64,000 nucleotides of DNA from Fomes fomentarius (lineage: Eukaryota; Basidiomycota; Agaricomycetes; Polyporales; Polyporaceae): the NCBI GenBank assembly GCA_022606135.1, contig JABYQN010000006.1:1736001-1800000 (forward strand). Reading direction: 5' to 3'. Below, in pieces: positions 1-9,936 of the stretch. How positions within the stretch are numbered: the first letter of the stretch is position 1; each line of letters opens with the position of its first letter. The translations under genes and the position numbers were made by a program. The notes beneath the pieces are model-generated. The model saw only the letters and a program-made list of their open reading frames with translations, was not told the origin of the DNA and made no database searches.

Positions 1-2124
1 TACTCCCCCGAGCACCGCAGACCCCACCCCCCACTTCGCCCCGGACCTCTTTGGCCCCTCCAACATCCATAGGCTGCACACAGACTATGACGCGAGCGGC
101 CCCTTCAAGCATGTCATGGTCGAGAAACTCTTCCAGGATGACCTCCTCCAGCGCGTCAAGGACGAGGCCCTCTCAGAGCTCAGCTTTTCGGAGAAGGAGA
201 CGGACATCTACAAGGTACGCACCCCTGCAAAATTATTTACCAGTCCGCGACTCCGCGAATCGCGCCGGACGCCCGCTGCGGCCCTGCTCTTTCGGTCTGC
301 CTTTTTGCACAGCGTTCCCCCACCTTGTCCTGGTCTACGACAGCGTGATCAGTATTGATCTATATCTAATCAGGTCTACCAAACTGGCGACCTCGCGTCT
401 CTCTCCTTCCTCACCGACCAGCAGATCGCCCTCCTCCCGTCTCTCCTCACCCTCCGCGATGCCCTCTACTCCCCCCTCTTCCGCTCCTTCCTCCGTGCCG
501 TCACCGGCTGCGGCCCCCTCTCTGGCACCAAGCAGGACATGTCTGTCGTCAGCTACCGCAAAGGCTGCCATCTATTAAACCACGACGACGTCATCGGCAC
601 CCGTCGCGTGTCCTATATTCTCTACATGCCGCTCCCCCATTACCAGGGCTGGCAGGCGGACTGGGGAGGCGCGCTCGAGCTCTACCCCACCAAGATGGGC
701 CCTGAGGGTTTGCCGGAGCCCGAGCCCATCCCTGCGAAGAGCATCCCGCCGGTATGGAACCAGTTCATTTTCTTCGAAGTCCAGCCGGGCCGTAGCTTCC
801 ACTCGGTGGAAGAGGTCGTAGTGGGTGAGTCAGAAGACGGACGGCAACGACTGAGCATCAGTGGCTGGTTCCATGCCACTCAGCCTGGCGAGGAGGGATA
901 CGTCTCAGAGCCTACACCAGAAATAAAAAGCTCCCGCGAGCAGCTCGTACGTTACCTTCTCATCTGCAATTTCGTAGCGGTAAATTCTTACCCAGCGAGA
1001 CTTGTTACACTGCAGGCCTCGACACAGACCGAGTTCAGAGGATACCCAGAGAACGCCGACCCCCCACTCCCCGACGATCCGCTCTCCGACGAGCACGTCT
1101 CGTTCCTATCTGAGTTCCTCAACCCCGTCTACCTCCAGGCGCGCACGATGAAAGCCCTCGCGTCCCGGTTCGTCGACGAGTCCAGCCTCGAGCTGCACTC
1201 CTTCCTCTGCGCGCCGCTCGCAGACAAGCTCCGCGCGGGGCTCGTCGAGAAGGACGAATTCGACGGCCTCGGCCCGAACCGCGCGACACGCATACCCCCG
1301 CACACCGCCGGCGGGGACGGCGCGTGGCTGATCAAAGGCCCGCCGCACAAGTGGCGATACTCGACCCTCCGCCCGCCAGAGGGCTCGGGTCCGAAGATGG
1401 CGGTGAGCCCGCGGTGGGCGCACGCGGGCGTGGACGACGCGATACGGAGCCTGCAGGACGAGCTGTATCCGAGCCCGGCGTTCCGCGCGTGGCTGGCGTG
1501 CGTGTCGAAGCTGCTGCCGGTGAGGTACATGGCGGAGGCGCGGCGGTTCCGCCCCGGGATGGATTACACGCTGGCGACGAGCGAGGCGAAGGAGACGAGG
1601 CTGGACGTTGTGCTCGGCTTGACGCCCCAGGTGGAGTCGCACCACGACGAGAATGCGAGGAATGGGCTTGTGAACGGAGAGGAGAGCACGCCTATAGGGT
1701 GGCAGACCGGTGAATGGGGAGGATGGGAGGTCAGTCTCGTTTTTCTTGGTCTGCGTTGGTGGGGCGCCCGCTGATATTCTACGATTTATCACTTCAGTGC
1801 TATATGGCGCCTCACGACGAGGAGGACGATCCGGCCGTGTACCGGTCGGGATCCACGAAGAAAAAGAACGGTGTGAACGGCGCGAACGGGCACGGCGACG
1901 ACGACGCGATGCACGACGAGGATGAGGATGAGGACGAGGACGAGGAGGACGGCACGCTGCTGACCGTGCAGCCTGGCTTTAACCGGCTGCTGCTCGTGCT
2001 GCGCGACGAGGGCGTCATGCGGTTCGTCAAGTACGTGTCTGCCGCGGCCGAGGGCTCGCGTTGGGATGTTTGCGGCGAGTTCGAGATCGGGATCGTCCAG
2101 GAAGAGTCCAGCGATGAGTCATGA
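1..2124 (+). CDS. ofd1: Ofd1/Tpa1-type prolyl 3,4-dihydroxylase, 5' end outside the window
   Basis: Exons are 2-214 (open at the window edge), 374-946, 1016-1729 and 1798-2124, about 608 residues in the window. This is a 2-oxoglutarate/Fe(II) dioxygenase of the Tpa1/Ofd1 family, which hydroxylates a prolyl residue of ribosomal protein uS12. In S. pombe its C-terminal domain also controls sterol/hypoxia signalling. Visible support: the iron-binding HxD lies in the segment LLNHDDVIGTRRVSYILYMP (near 575-635), the distal histidine in GRSFHSVEEV (near 790), and the 2-oxoglutarate arginine in QRLSISGWFH (near 845-875). The C-terminal exon carries TVQPGFNRLLLVLRDEGVM..FVKYVS, typical of the second, non-catalytic Ofd1 domain. 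An acidic low-complexity insert (repeated DED, near 1900-1950) precedes it. Intron 947-1015 is 69 bases and in frame, so an unspliced reading stays open. The start codon lies upstream of the window. Confidence 0.93.
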
Positions 2125-2527
2125 GCACTGAGTACTGAGTACTAAGCCCGAAGTTGAGTCCTAGATGCCTGGTGTGCTTGTACTTTGTGGGCTTCAATGT
2201 ATCAATACTTTTATAATGTCGCCTAGCCCTACACCTCCCACGCGCACGATGCTATCCGTCGCGATGTTGTACACATTCCTGTCTTTCTTGCACGATGTTC
2301 CAAAGTAGTTGTAGTATTGTCTGTAATGACATACCATCTGTGTTATCACTACCACATGCTTTTCACCGAGATGTTGGTGTTCTCGTCGTATGTGAATGTA
2401 TTTTGCGGCAGGACGATGCACCGTCCAATCACACGCCCAGCACAGCAGGTGAGCGATGAGACGGTCGAGGTAGCCCAGGCGGGCCATATGCATTGATTCG
2501 AAGCTAGAATCCACCACCCCTCATGTC
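2125..2527. other. Convergent intergenic stretch (ofd1 / NOP13-like 3' ends)
   Basis: About 400 bases separate two converging stop codons. Short AT-rich runs near 2200-2350 fit 3' untranslated and polyadenylation regions of both genes. I see no gene, tRNA or repeat here. Confidence 0.6.
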
Positions 2528-4579
2528 CTAGAACACAATCTTCTTGCCCTGGCTGGGAACGATGGACACGTCCTCCCGCTTGGCCAGTGCCAACGCTGCA
2601 CCGGGCTTTGTGCGCGGACGTGGCCGTCCCTTCCAACCACGATCGTATGCATCATCTCCTGCCTCCGAGCGCCGCCTCTTCGCCGGACGGCCGTGCTCTT
2701 CTCCTCCTCCGCCTCCTCCTCCGCCCCCTTCTTCGCCTTCCCTCCCTTCACCTGCGGCCGCATCTCCGATAGTTTGGCGTTGATCTCCTCGCGCCGGACG
2801 GTCTCGCTTCGCTCCAGACCGCTCGCCGCCCTTGTCCTTGCTGTTGCCCCTACCGCCACCACCACCACCACCACCGGCCTGGGGGTGTTTGTCCGTGGTG
2901 GTGCGCGGGGGCCCGCCGCCGCCCCGTCGGACGGCCTCGGGCGAGGCGTACTCGACGACGAGTTTCCGGCCGTTCATCTGGTGGTTCCGGGGGTGCGTGA
3001 GCGCGGCGGTGGCGTGCTCCGTGCTCGTGAAGTCGACGAAGGCCCAGCTGCGGAGGTAAGGGTCGGTCAGTCGCACTCACACCGCGTTCTACGCCTATCG
3101 GACGCACAAGCGCGTCGCGATGCGTCATGAGAAATGGCATATGGGATGAGAGAGTGGGTCCGGCGATTGGCTGGGCGCGTGCCGTCTGTGATTCGCCCGT
3201 GCATCGTGATCATGTCTCAGTTTTGAGGGTAAGCATCGGACGCAAGCATCTCTTCGTATTTGTATTCGGCAAGGGCAAGAGCACACGAGCTCTCTGGCCA
3301 GACGAGGCTCGAACGCGTGCGTTCTCGTCCTCCGTCATCCTGACACATGGTGTCTGTGAAGCGCAAGCTTTGCTAGACTCTGATGTGTAGTGTTTGAGGT
3401 AATCATTTAGCATGAATGCAGGGACCGATCGATGACGCCATACGGCTATGAAGCAATGGACATGGACAGGAGAGAAACGGCTAAGACGAACCCGGACGAG
3501 GCGCAGCGAATACACATGAGATATGGACACGTACCCTTTGCACTTTCCGCTGTCTTCAAACGTTCCCAGACGGATCTTGCGGATCCATTTATCCGCGTCT
3601 GCGCCGTCTGTGGGTTCTTTCGTGCGGTGAGACTCGAAGAGCTCCCGGATGGTGTCCTGGGTAGTCTCAAATCCTAGGTTCCCAAGGAAGATAGTGGGAC
3701 CGGGTGGTTGCTTCTGCATGCGAAGAATTTTTTGTGCGGCCTTCGTGTGACCTGTTGCTTTGGGCGCGGCAGCGGTTCCTGCGCCATCTTCACCCGCTGT
3801 GGGCGCAGGACGGCCTGTAAAGTCGTCGCCTAGAGCATATCACTTAGACTCACAGGACACCACGAGAGGAGGCATCGCAGCGCGACATACCATCCTTGAT
3901 GAGCAAGCGTCTCCCATCTAAGTGGTTTTCAGACAGTGTGATCGCAATCGTCTTCGCGTCGGGGGTCGCAAAGTCCACGTACGCAAAACTGAGAGAACCA
4001 AGCCAATATATTGTTTGGCAATGGACGGACATAAGGATATGCATGCGAGACTGACCCTCTATTTTCTGACCACAGGCCCTTCTCCCCCGGCCCGCCGGTG
4101 GCCATCTTTGTCGGCATATGTATTCGCGTTATTTCGCCCACAGCCTCGAAGAAGGATCGGAGTGCCGCGGGGGTGGTCTTAAACGACAGGTTGCCGACCC
4201 ATACGGAGTTTTGGCGTTTAGAGGGCTGCGAGGGAGGGAGCTCAGCCGCGTTCTTGCGCTTCTCCTTGCCCTTCTTTTTGCTAGGCTTGCCATCGGCAGC
4301 CGTCTCTGCTGACCCTTCGGCCGAACGATGCGCCTTTTTCTTCTGTCTCCGTTTTTCCGCATGGGAGAGCGCTGGTGCGTCGTCTTCCGCGTTAGAGCCA
4401 GAGTCGGACTGAGCATCGCTGGAGTTGTCTGAGTCGCTTCTCTCGCTGTCTGAGTGACCATCCCCGACGTCTTCAGATATGCGTTGTCTTTTGCGCGTAT
4501 GTGAGGATGCAGACGATGACCGCTCAGAGTCGGAGCTGCTAGAGGTTGAGGAGCTAGAGGAAGAGGAACTCGAAGACAT
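2528..4579 (-). CDS. NOP13: Nop13-like nucleolar RNA-binding protein with two RRMs
   Basis: Exons in order of transcription: 4056-4579, 3891-3988, 3535-3829, 2528-3047; 478 residues. The N-terminus is a long Ser-rich, then acidic and Lys-rich tail (about residues 1-110). RRM1 starts at SVWVGNLSFKTTP and continues across intron 1 into FAYVDFATPDA. RRM2 starts at TIFLGNLGFETTQ and continues across the third intron into WAFVDFTSTEHA. Two RRMs after an acidic Lys-rich tail is the architecture of yeast Nop13 and related pre-ribosomal RNA-binding proteins; the assignment to Nop13 rather than a sister family is inference. The C-terminus is Gly/Arg/Lys-rich, with poly-Gly runs coded by CCACCA and CCTCCT repeats on the plus strand. 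The last intron (3048-3534) is 487 bases, far longer than its neighbours. Confidence 0.88.
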
Positions 4580-6034
4580 GGTGGACGTTTGGGCAAGCTG
4601 AATTTCTTGTCTGCCAAATTCCTTGTCACGGCAACTGCCGCTTTCAACTTCCTCCTCGGGCTCCCCGGCCCGCAGTCCTTAGCTCCTCAACTCACTAAGT
4701 CTGACTCTTACTAACTTTCTGCTTTCCTCGACGATCGCCCCGAAAGGCCGATTGGAAAACCAAGACAACTTGGTGAGCTGTAGCTTGAGTGATTACTGAC
4801 GAGTGTATCAGCAAGATGCAATGTCTTGGGATTACACAATATCACAAGGTCGATACTAAGTCCGGCGACTCCTACTGTGACTCTTGAACTCACAGCACCA
4901 GAGATATCTCCTTGAGAGTGGACTATCAACTATGACTGGAGGCCCCGACACTGAGGTGCCCTATGAACACCTGGCGACATCACTACGGTGTGGGTCATCG
5001 GATCCAGGTAACGGTGTTGACTGGTGCGTCTCGTTCCACTAATAGGCGGCCGGATGACAGGCTACATGACGAACTCACCTAGCACATCGGACATGGTGTG
5101 CGAATGCGAACACATATGTGGCTCACCACATGCAACATCCTGCGCGCAACCTATAAACCACTGCAGGAAGACGGGGATCCGGTACATCACGAGCACGATC
5201 TCCACTCATGAATGCTTCTCGAACTTACCTCTATCAGCGTATTTGTACCCGGTGAGCATCTAGTCATGAGCACGCTGTCCATATTCCAGAAGCCTTAGGA
5301 CGCGCAAGGCCGACCCGACCGACCCGACCGACCCGTCGTTCCATTGTGACGGCCTTTTGATACGTGGCATATTGAACACTAGTAAGCTGCCTCCCGAAAT
5401 TACGGTATCATGTCACATTGACGCATGTCAGCTCAACGACCGGCTTGGAACAACGCTGGCAATAGTTGCTTGCATGCCGCCTCTGCCTTGCGTTATGATC
5501 ACAGGGAGATGTACGCTTTACGACTAGGTGACAATGGCAACCGGCTTCAAAAGAGTACCCTCAAGTGGCACCAACTTACCATGCATAACTGCATGAGTAA
5601 ACTTGCTTTGCTTATCTAGCTCAACGAACTCGAAGCGGGCTACAATCGGCACCATGGCCGTTGGGAGGATAAGTCCGAGTCATGTTACGTCCTTCACGCC
5701 GACGGACACGAGGATGCACCAAGTCACGGCCGTAATCCTGATTGGCTCGTGCCGGTCTATTCTCACGTTGTTAGGTCCCACATTCCCAAAATTTACCAGC
5801 TTTAAGGCCGTCGAAGACAGAAGGCGTGACGCTTCTTCCGTCTCTCTCACACCTGTCGTTGAGATCGCGCGGAGCAGACTGAGTAAGTATCTCTGAGATA
5901 TCATGCATCCATCTCTCAACCACGGTAAGCAGCTTGGTTTTGCATCTATGGACTAGTACTGTAAACTCACAGGCCTGTGCAGCCTGTGAACCCTCTGCAC
6001 TGAAGGAGCAGTGCCATTGAGTTCGAGGCAAATG
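4580..6034. other. Long intergenic region without a supported gene
   Basis: The 5' region of the NOP13-like gene is followed by about 1.4 kb with no reading frame that I can assign. A minus-strand candidate exon, 5655 down to 5580, starts MVPIVARFEFVELDKQSK and ends at a good GTAAGT donor. I could not connect it to further convincing exons, so it may be a decayed gene. A short tandem repeat of the type CCGACCGACC sits near 5310-5334. Confidence 0.4.
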
Positions 6035-6096
6035 GTCTCTATCAGATAAGATAGAGACGGCGATAACGTGTGAGTATAATACATCTAATCAGATAG
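6035..6096 (+). promoter_or_regulatory. Paired iron-type GATA sites upstream of ferric reductase A
   Basis: ATCAGATAA at 6041-6049 fits ATCWGATAA, the known binding sequence of iron-repressing fungal GATA factors (Urbs1, SREA, Fep1 family). It sits inside an inverted repeat with 9-base arms, 6035-6043 and 6050-6058, bracketing AGATAA. A second element, ATCTAATCAGATA, is at 6083-6095. Both 13-base elements recur upstream of the second reductase. The first site is 299 bases before the ATG. The match is seen; factor binding is inference. Confidence 0.75.
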
Positions 6097-6339
6097 CACG
6101 TACCATCCGGAACCGAGCGAAGCATTCGAATTGTGGACTTCCAGCGCTCGTGCCGTCCTTGTGGTTGCGCCTCACTGGCGCGTCGGGTGTCCGTACCATG
6201 GTATTTCTCCTACACGTTGTGCAAGCCTTCATCTATAGGAGACAAGAATAACGTCACAGTACGCCCGCAATGCATACAAATACTTCGAGGGGCTGGGGAG
6301 AAGGGGAGGCTCACGGTGTCAACTGCCCCCAACTTCTCC

Positions 6340-9125
6340 ATGCCCGACTCTAGTATGACAGTATATGACCGCCTCATCCCCGACACGGTGTCTCTTCCTC
6401 CGGTGATTGTTGCCGCCGCTGTCGCCGACGATACAGACAGTGTCGTATGTCTTACCCTTCCTTGCTCTTCGATACTCGGGCATACTAACACCTAACATTC
6501 CTCCTGGCATATAGGACCGCCCTCAGGAGCTATGGTATGCGCTCATACCCTTACTAGGGCTGGCGACGATAGCAAACGCGCTATACCTAGCCTGGGCCGC
6601 CTATCGCAGGCGCCTTGCCCGTCGCGGACTGTTGAACACCCCAAGCAGCAAGTCTCATGGTGTGGGACAGGTGTCCCTACGCCGCCTTCCTCAGGCAATC
6701 CTCGCTGGCTTACGTATCGTCTTCTTCCGCGCGCGCCTGCCGTACGTCGAGCTATCTGGCCTGGAAATCCTGTTCTTCGTCATGTATCTGGGAGGCTGTC
6801 TCATATGGACTTTTGTCCCCGGTGAGAACAACAGCGACTGGGTAATCGATGGTCACTCATCAAGCTTCGCTGTGTTCATAGCGGACGGATGGGCGTACCC
6901 GACTAGTATCCTACCGCGTACTTGGGGCTACAGGGCGGGCAAGCTGACGGCAAACCAATTGCCCTTCATGGTCCTGTTGGCCATGAAGAACAACCCCATT
7001 TCTTGTGAGTCCTCATCAACGGCGTTCGGTCGCTCTTGCTCAACTATTGCGCAGGGTTGACAGGGATTGGACATGAAAGAGTGATCTGCATTCTCACCGT
7101 CCGTTACAAACGTCAGCTAATTCTTGGACTAGCTCAACCTGATTCACAGAGGCGTATCTCGTTGCTATTTCCCATTCGTCTGGCTACACCTAGTTGGGAT
7201 GTATGTGCCTTCTCTACATGCATTGATATGTTTTCACTGAGGTACCTTGTGTAGGTATTACCGAGCGTCAGTAGTCGTTTGGACGCTAGAGGTATCCTAC
7301 TGACGCTCCTACGACAGTCCTGCAAAGCTGTTGAACTCGGGTTGGAAAGCCGCCGGACTGGTCGGATGTATCACCTTTAACGTTATCATCTTCGCCTCAT
7401 TCAAGGGAATACGGCAACGCTTCTACGAGATGTTCTACGTCAGCCACGTCGCACTAAGCATGTTCGTCTACTTCTTCCGCTGCTATCTCTCCCACCCTCC
7501 GCTGATCCTGGCTTAAAACAGCACCCTCCTGGTCGCCATAAACGTCCACCTCACTGGTCACGACTACACCTCTCTTATCTGGGGCATGTGGGCGATATGG
7601 GGGCTCGACAGGGTCCTCCGTGCTAGCCGGCACATCCACAACCTCATCACACGCCCCTTCAAACTTAACGCGAACGTCTCCGTTGTCAGCGAAGACGGGC
7701 TCCGTATTTCCATCAGGCGCAAAATCTGGGGCGGCTGGCGCGGGGGGCAGCATGCCTTCCTTGCGTTCCCGACCCTCGGGCTGCAGTCTCATCCGTTTAC
7801 CGTCGCAAGCATCTTTGAGGGAGACGGCAAAAAGAAGGAGGAGAGTACCGAAGCTGGTGGGCAGGCAGAGGGGGATGATGACCCGGAGTTGATCTTCTTC
7901 GTCCGCGTGAAGAACGGGCAGACCAGAAAGCTCGCAGACCTGGCTAGAGATGGCAGCTATGAGCTTCCGGCGCTGATTGACGGCCCGTATGGTTGCCCAG
8001 AGGACATCCGTCCGTTCACGACTTGTATCTTTATCGCTGGTGAGTCCTTGCGGGGCGTGGAAGATGTTCTTTCGCAGAATGAGAGTCGATGCTGATGATG
8101 TTCGTCTTGTGCAGGCGGGTCTGGTATCACGTACGCGCTTTCGCGAATGCACCAGCTGTTGAAGTAAGTCGTAAATGTGCTGCACCAGACGCGCCACCAT
8201 TCGGCGCCGGTATTCATGAATGTGAGCTGACGCTACCGCAGGGATGTCCGCGCATCCAACGCCTGTGCGCAACGCGTGGTGTTTGTCTGGGCAGTGCGCA
8301 CTGAGGGTATGTATGATGATAATCAATATGCTCCGGATATTGATGTCACGTTTACCAGCCGAGTACGAGGGGCTCGCTGTCGACTTGGCGAAGGCCGCTT
8401 CCGCCGCACCTAAATCCCTCTCTTTGTCCATCGACGTGCACCTGACGAATACGGTCGGCGGCCCGGATGGCGTTCCGACGCTCGAGAAGGACGAAGATGA
8501 GCTTGATCTCGAGAAGGGCGCCACGGTTCCCCGCCTATCGCATTCAAAGCGGTCCAGCTCATCCAACTACTCCGAGCCGAACTTGAAAGGGGCAAAAGGA
8601 CAGCAGCCATCTACTTCCCATTCCGAAGGTACGTGTCCATTCGGGCACGACAACACCAGACAACCACTGACCTCTGCCCCAAGGTGCTGCTGAATCGGAG
8701 ACGCCGGAGTTAACAGGTTCGGAGTCGAACCCTGACCTGAAGTCTGCCCAGGCACAGACGGGAATCCGACGCAGGTATGGCAGGCCGAACGTGTACAAGA
8801 TCCTGGAAGAAGAGATCGCTGCCTCGCGGGGCACCGTCGCAGTCGACGGTGAGTTATCCAGTTATATCCAGGTCATATCCGAACCTTCCCGTTCTGCCGG
8901 CGTTTGGCGGCTCGCTTCCTTCGCCATGTGTTCGACATGCTCTTGTCGCTACCAAATGCCGGGTGGTAAAATTGCAATCGCTGACGACGTTATCTGATAG
9001 TGTCTGGACCGGATGAGCTCGTGAGTGTCGTGCGGAACGCATTGTGCGCGCCCTTCGTAGGGCCTATCGCCGTGCTCAAGGGTGCGCCAACTGTCATGCT
9101 GTGCGTGGAGCAGTTCCGCTTGTAA
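6340..9125 (+). CDS. Ferric reductase A (FRE family)
   Basis: Thirteen exons: 6340-6444, 6515-6821, 6882-7004, 7055-7080, 7133-7200, 7255-7266, 7318-7461, 7522-8039, 8115-8163, 8242-8306, 8359-8628, 8684-8848, 9001-9125; 658 residues. This is a plasma-membrane metalloreductase that passes electrons from NADPH via FAD and two hemes to external Fe3+ (or Cu2+). Residues 1-35 are a short N-terminal segment. The transmembrane ferric-reductase domain carries two His pairs spaced 14 apart (near H192/H206 and H257/H271). FAD binding is at LQSHPFTVASI, NADPH binding at FIAGGSGITYALSRM, and the C-terminus is VMLCVEQFRL. The ATG at 6340 is the first in frame. Exon 6 is only 12 bases. The exon 7 donor is GTTCGT; without that intron the frame stops. 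The upstream GATA sites suggest repression by iron. Substrate preference (iron or copper) cannot be read from the sequence. Confidence 0.93.
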
Positions 9126-9674
9126 GCGGAGGAGGTCGCTTTGACCCCGTGCGGCTTGTATAGAGAGAAGATATATCGCAGGATTGGAATAGTGTGTTGC
9201 CGCTGCAGGGGATGATGGATGTGCAGTTTTGCCTATAGTAGCCGCTCTAAGTGACGCAGGTTACGATCGAAATTTCGAATGGGTGATATAAATAGATTCA
9301 CAAGCTATGGGGGGCATGCGCGCAATGGTGTTGCACATGGTCGTTATATGACAGAGAACGATACCAAGTGACCATTAGATGCTGTGGATCTCGGACGGAA
9401 AGGGGTCGGAGCACACCTTGAGCGACATACTTCTAGCGTCATCTCCGTTGCTGACGATGATAGAAACAAGAGTTAGTTCTTCATGCGCTATGGCATCAGC
9501 GGCGGCGTCAAAGTAGGCTTCCGGCTCTCTCACAGCTGCCACCAGTTGCGTGCATCTTGTCGGCACGCCTCATGTATACTCCACATGAGAATAGTTCTCC
9601 ATCATGTTTGGGGCGGTCTGTGCATATGCACGAGCAGTTGTGAGTCGGTGGTTTCGGGCGACAGCGTCGCGCTA
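9126..9674. other. Spacer between the two ferric reductases
   Basis: This holds the 3' region of reductase A and the distal promoter of reductase B. Only short chance reading frames are present. No similarity to a reductase exon was noticed, so I see no relic of a third copy. Confidence 0.6.
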
Positions 9675-9718
9675 ATCAGATAAGATATTTATTGGTAGTT
9701 AGCTATCTAATCAGATAC
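9675..9718 (+). promoter_or_regulatory. Paired iron-type GATA sites upstream of ferric reductase B
   Basis: ATCAGATAA lies at 9675-9683, inside the 13-base element ATCAGATAAGATA (9675-9687), which is identical to 6041-6053 upstream of reductase A. The second element ATCTAATCAGATA at 9705-9717 is identical to 6083-6095 and is extended by one base into the inverted repeat TATCT-AATC-AGATA (9704-9717). The first site is 262 bases before the ATG. The region up to 9936 shows no gene. Confidence 0.75.
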
Positions 9719-9936
9719 GCGGGACGTCTGATCTTGCGGAAAGAAGGCTCCGGAGGGTCGATTGGTGCGGATTGACCTCGGTCGTCCGTTTGGGCAAGAG
9801 CGACACTTGTTCTGAACATTTTGGCGTCGACGAAAATTAACTCCACGCCAATGACTACATATATCTCAATTGGCGACACTGAGTCCCCCCAACCCCCGCA
9901 GCTTCAGCCTGACCGGTGACCAGTTCTCCAGGCGTC

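Noticed and set aside
1106..1792. 228-codon antisense frame in the ofd1 gene
   Set aside because: Arg-rich shadow of a GC-rich exon with conserved dioxygenase sequence on the sense strand.
3048..3534. snoRNA in the long intron of the NOP13-like gene
   Set aside because: GGATGAC and CTGA-like words exist on the minus strand but lack proper spacing and terminal stem.
5290..5340. CRISPR-like or satellite array at the CCGACC repeat
   Set aside because: Only a few short units without spacers; a simple microsatellite.
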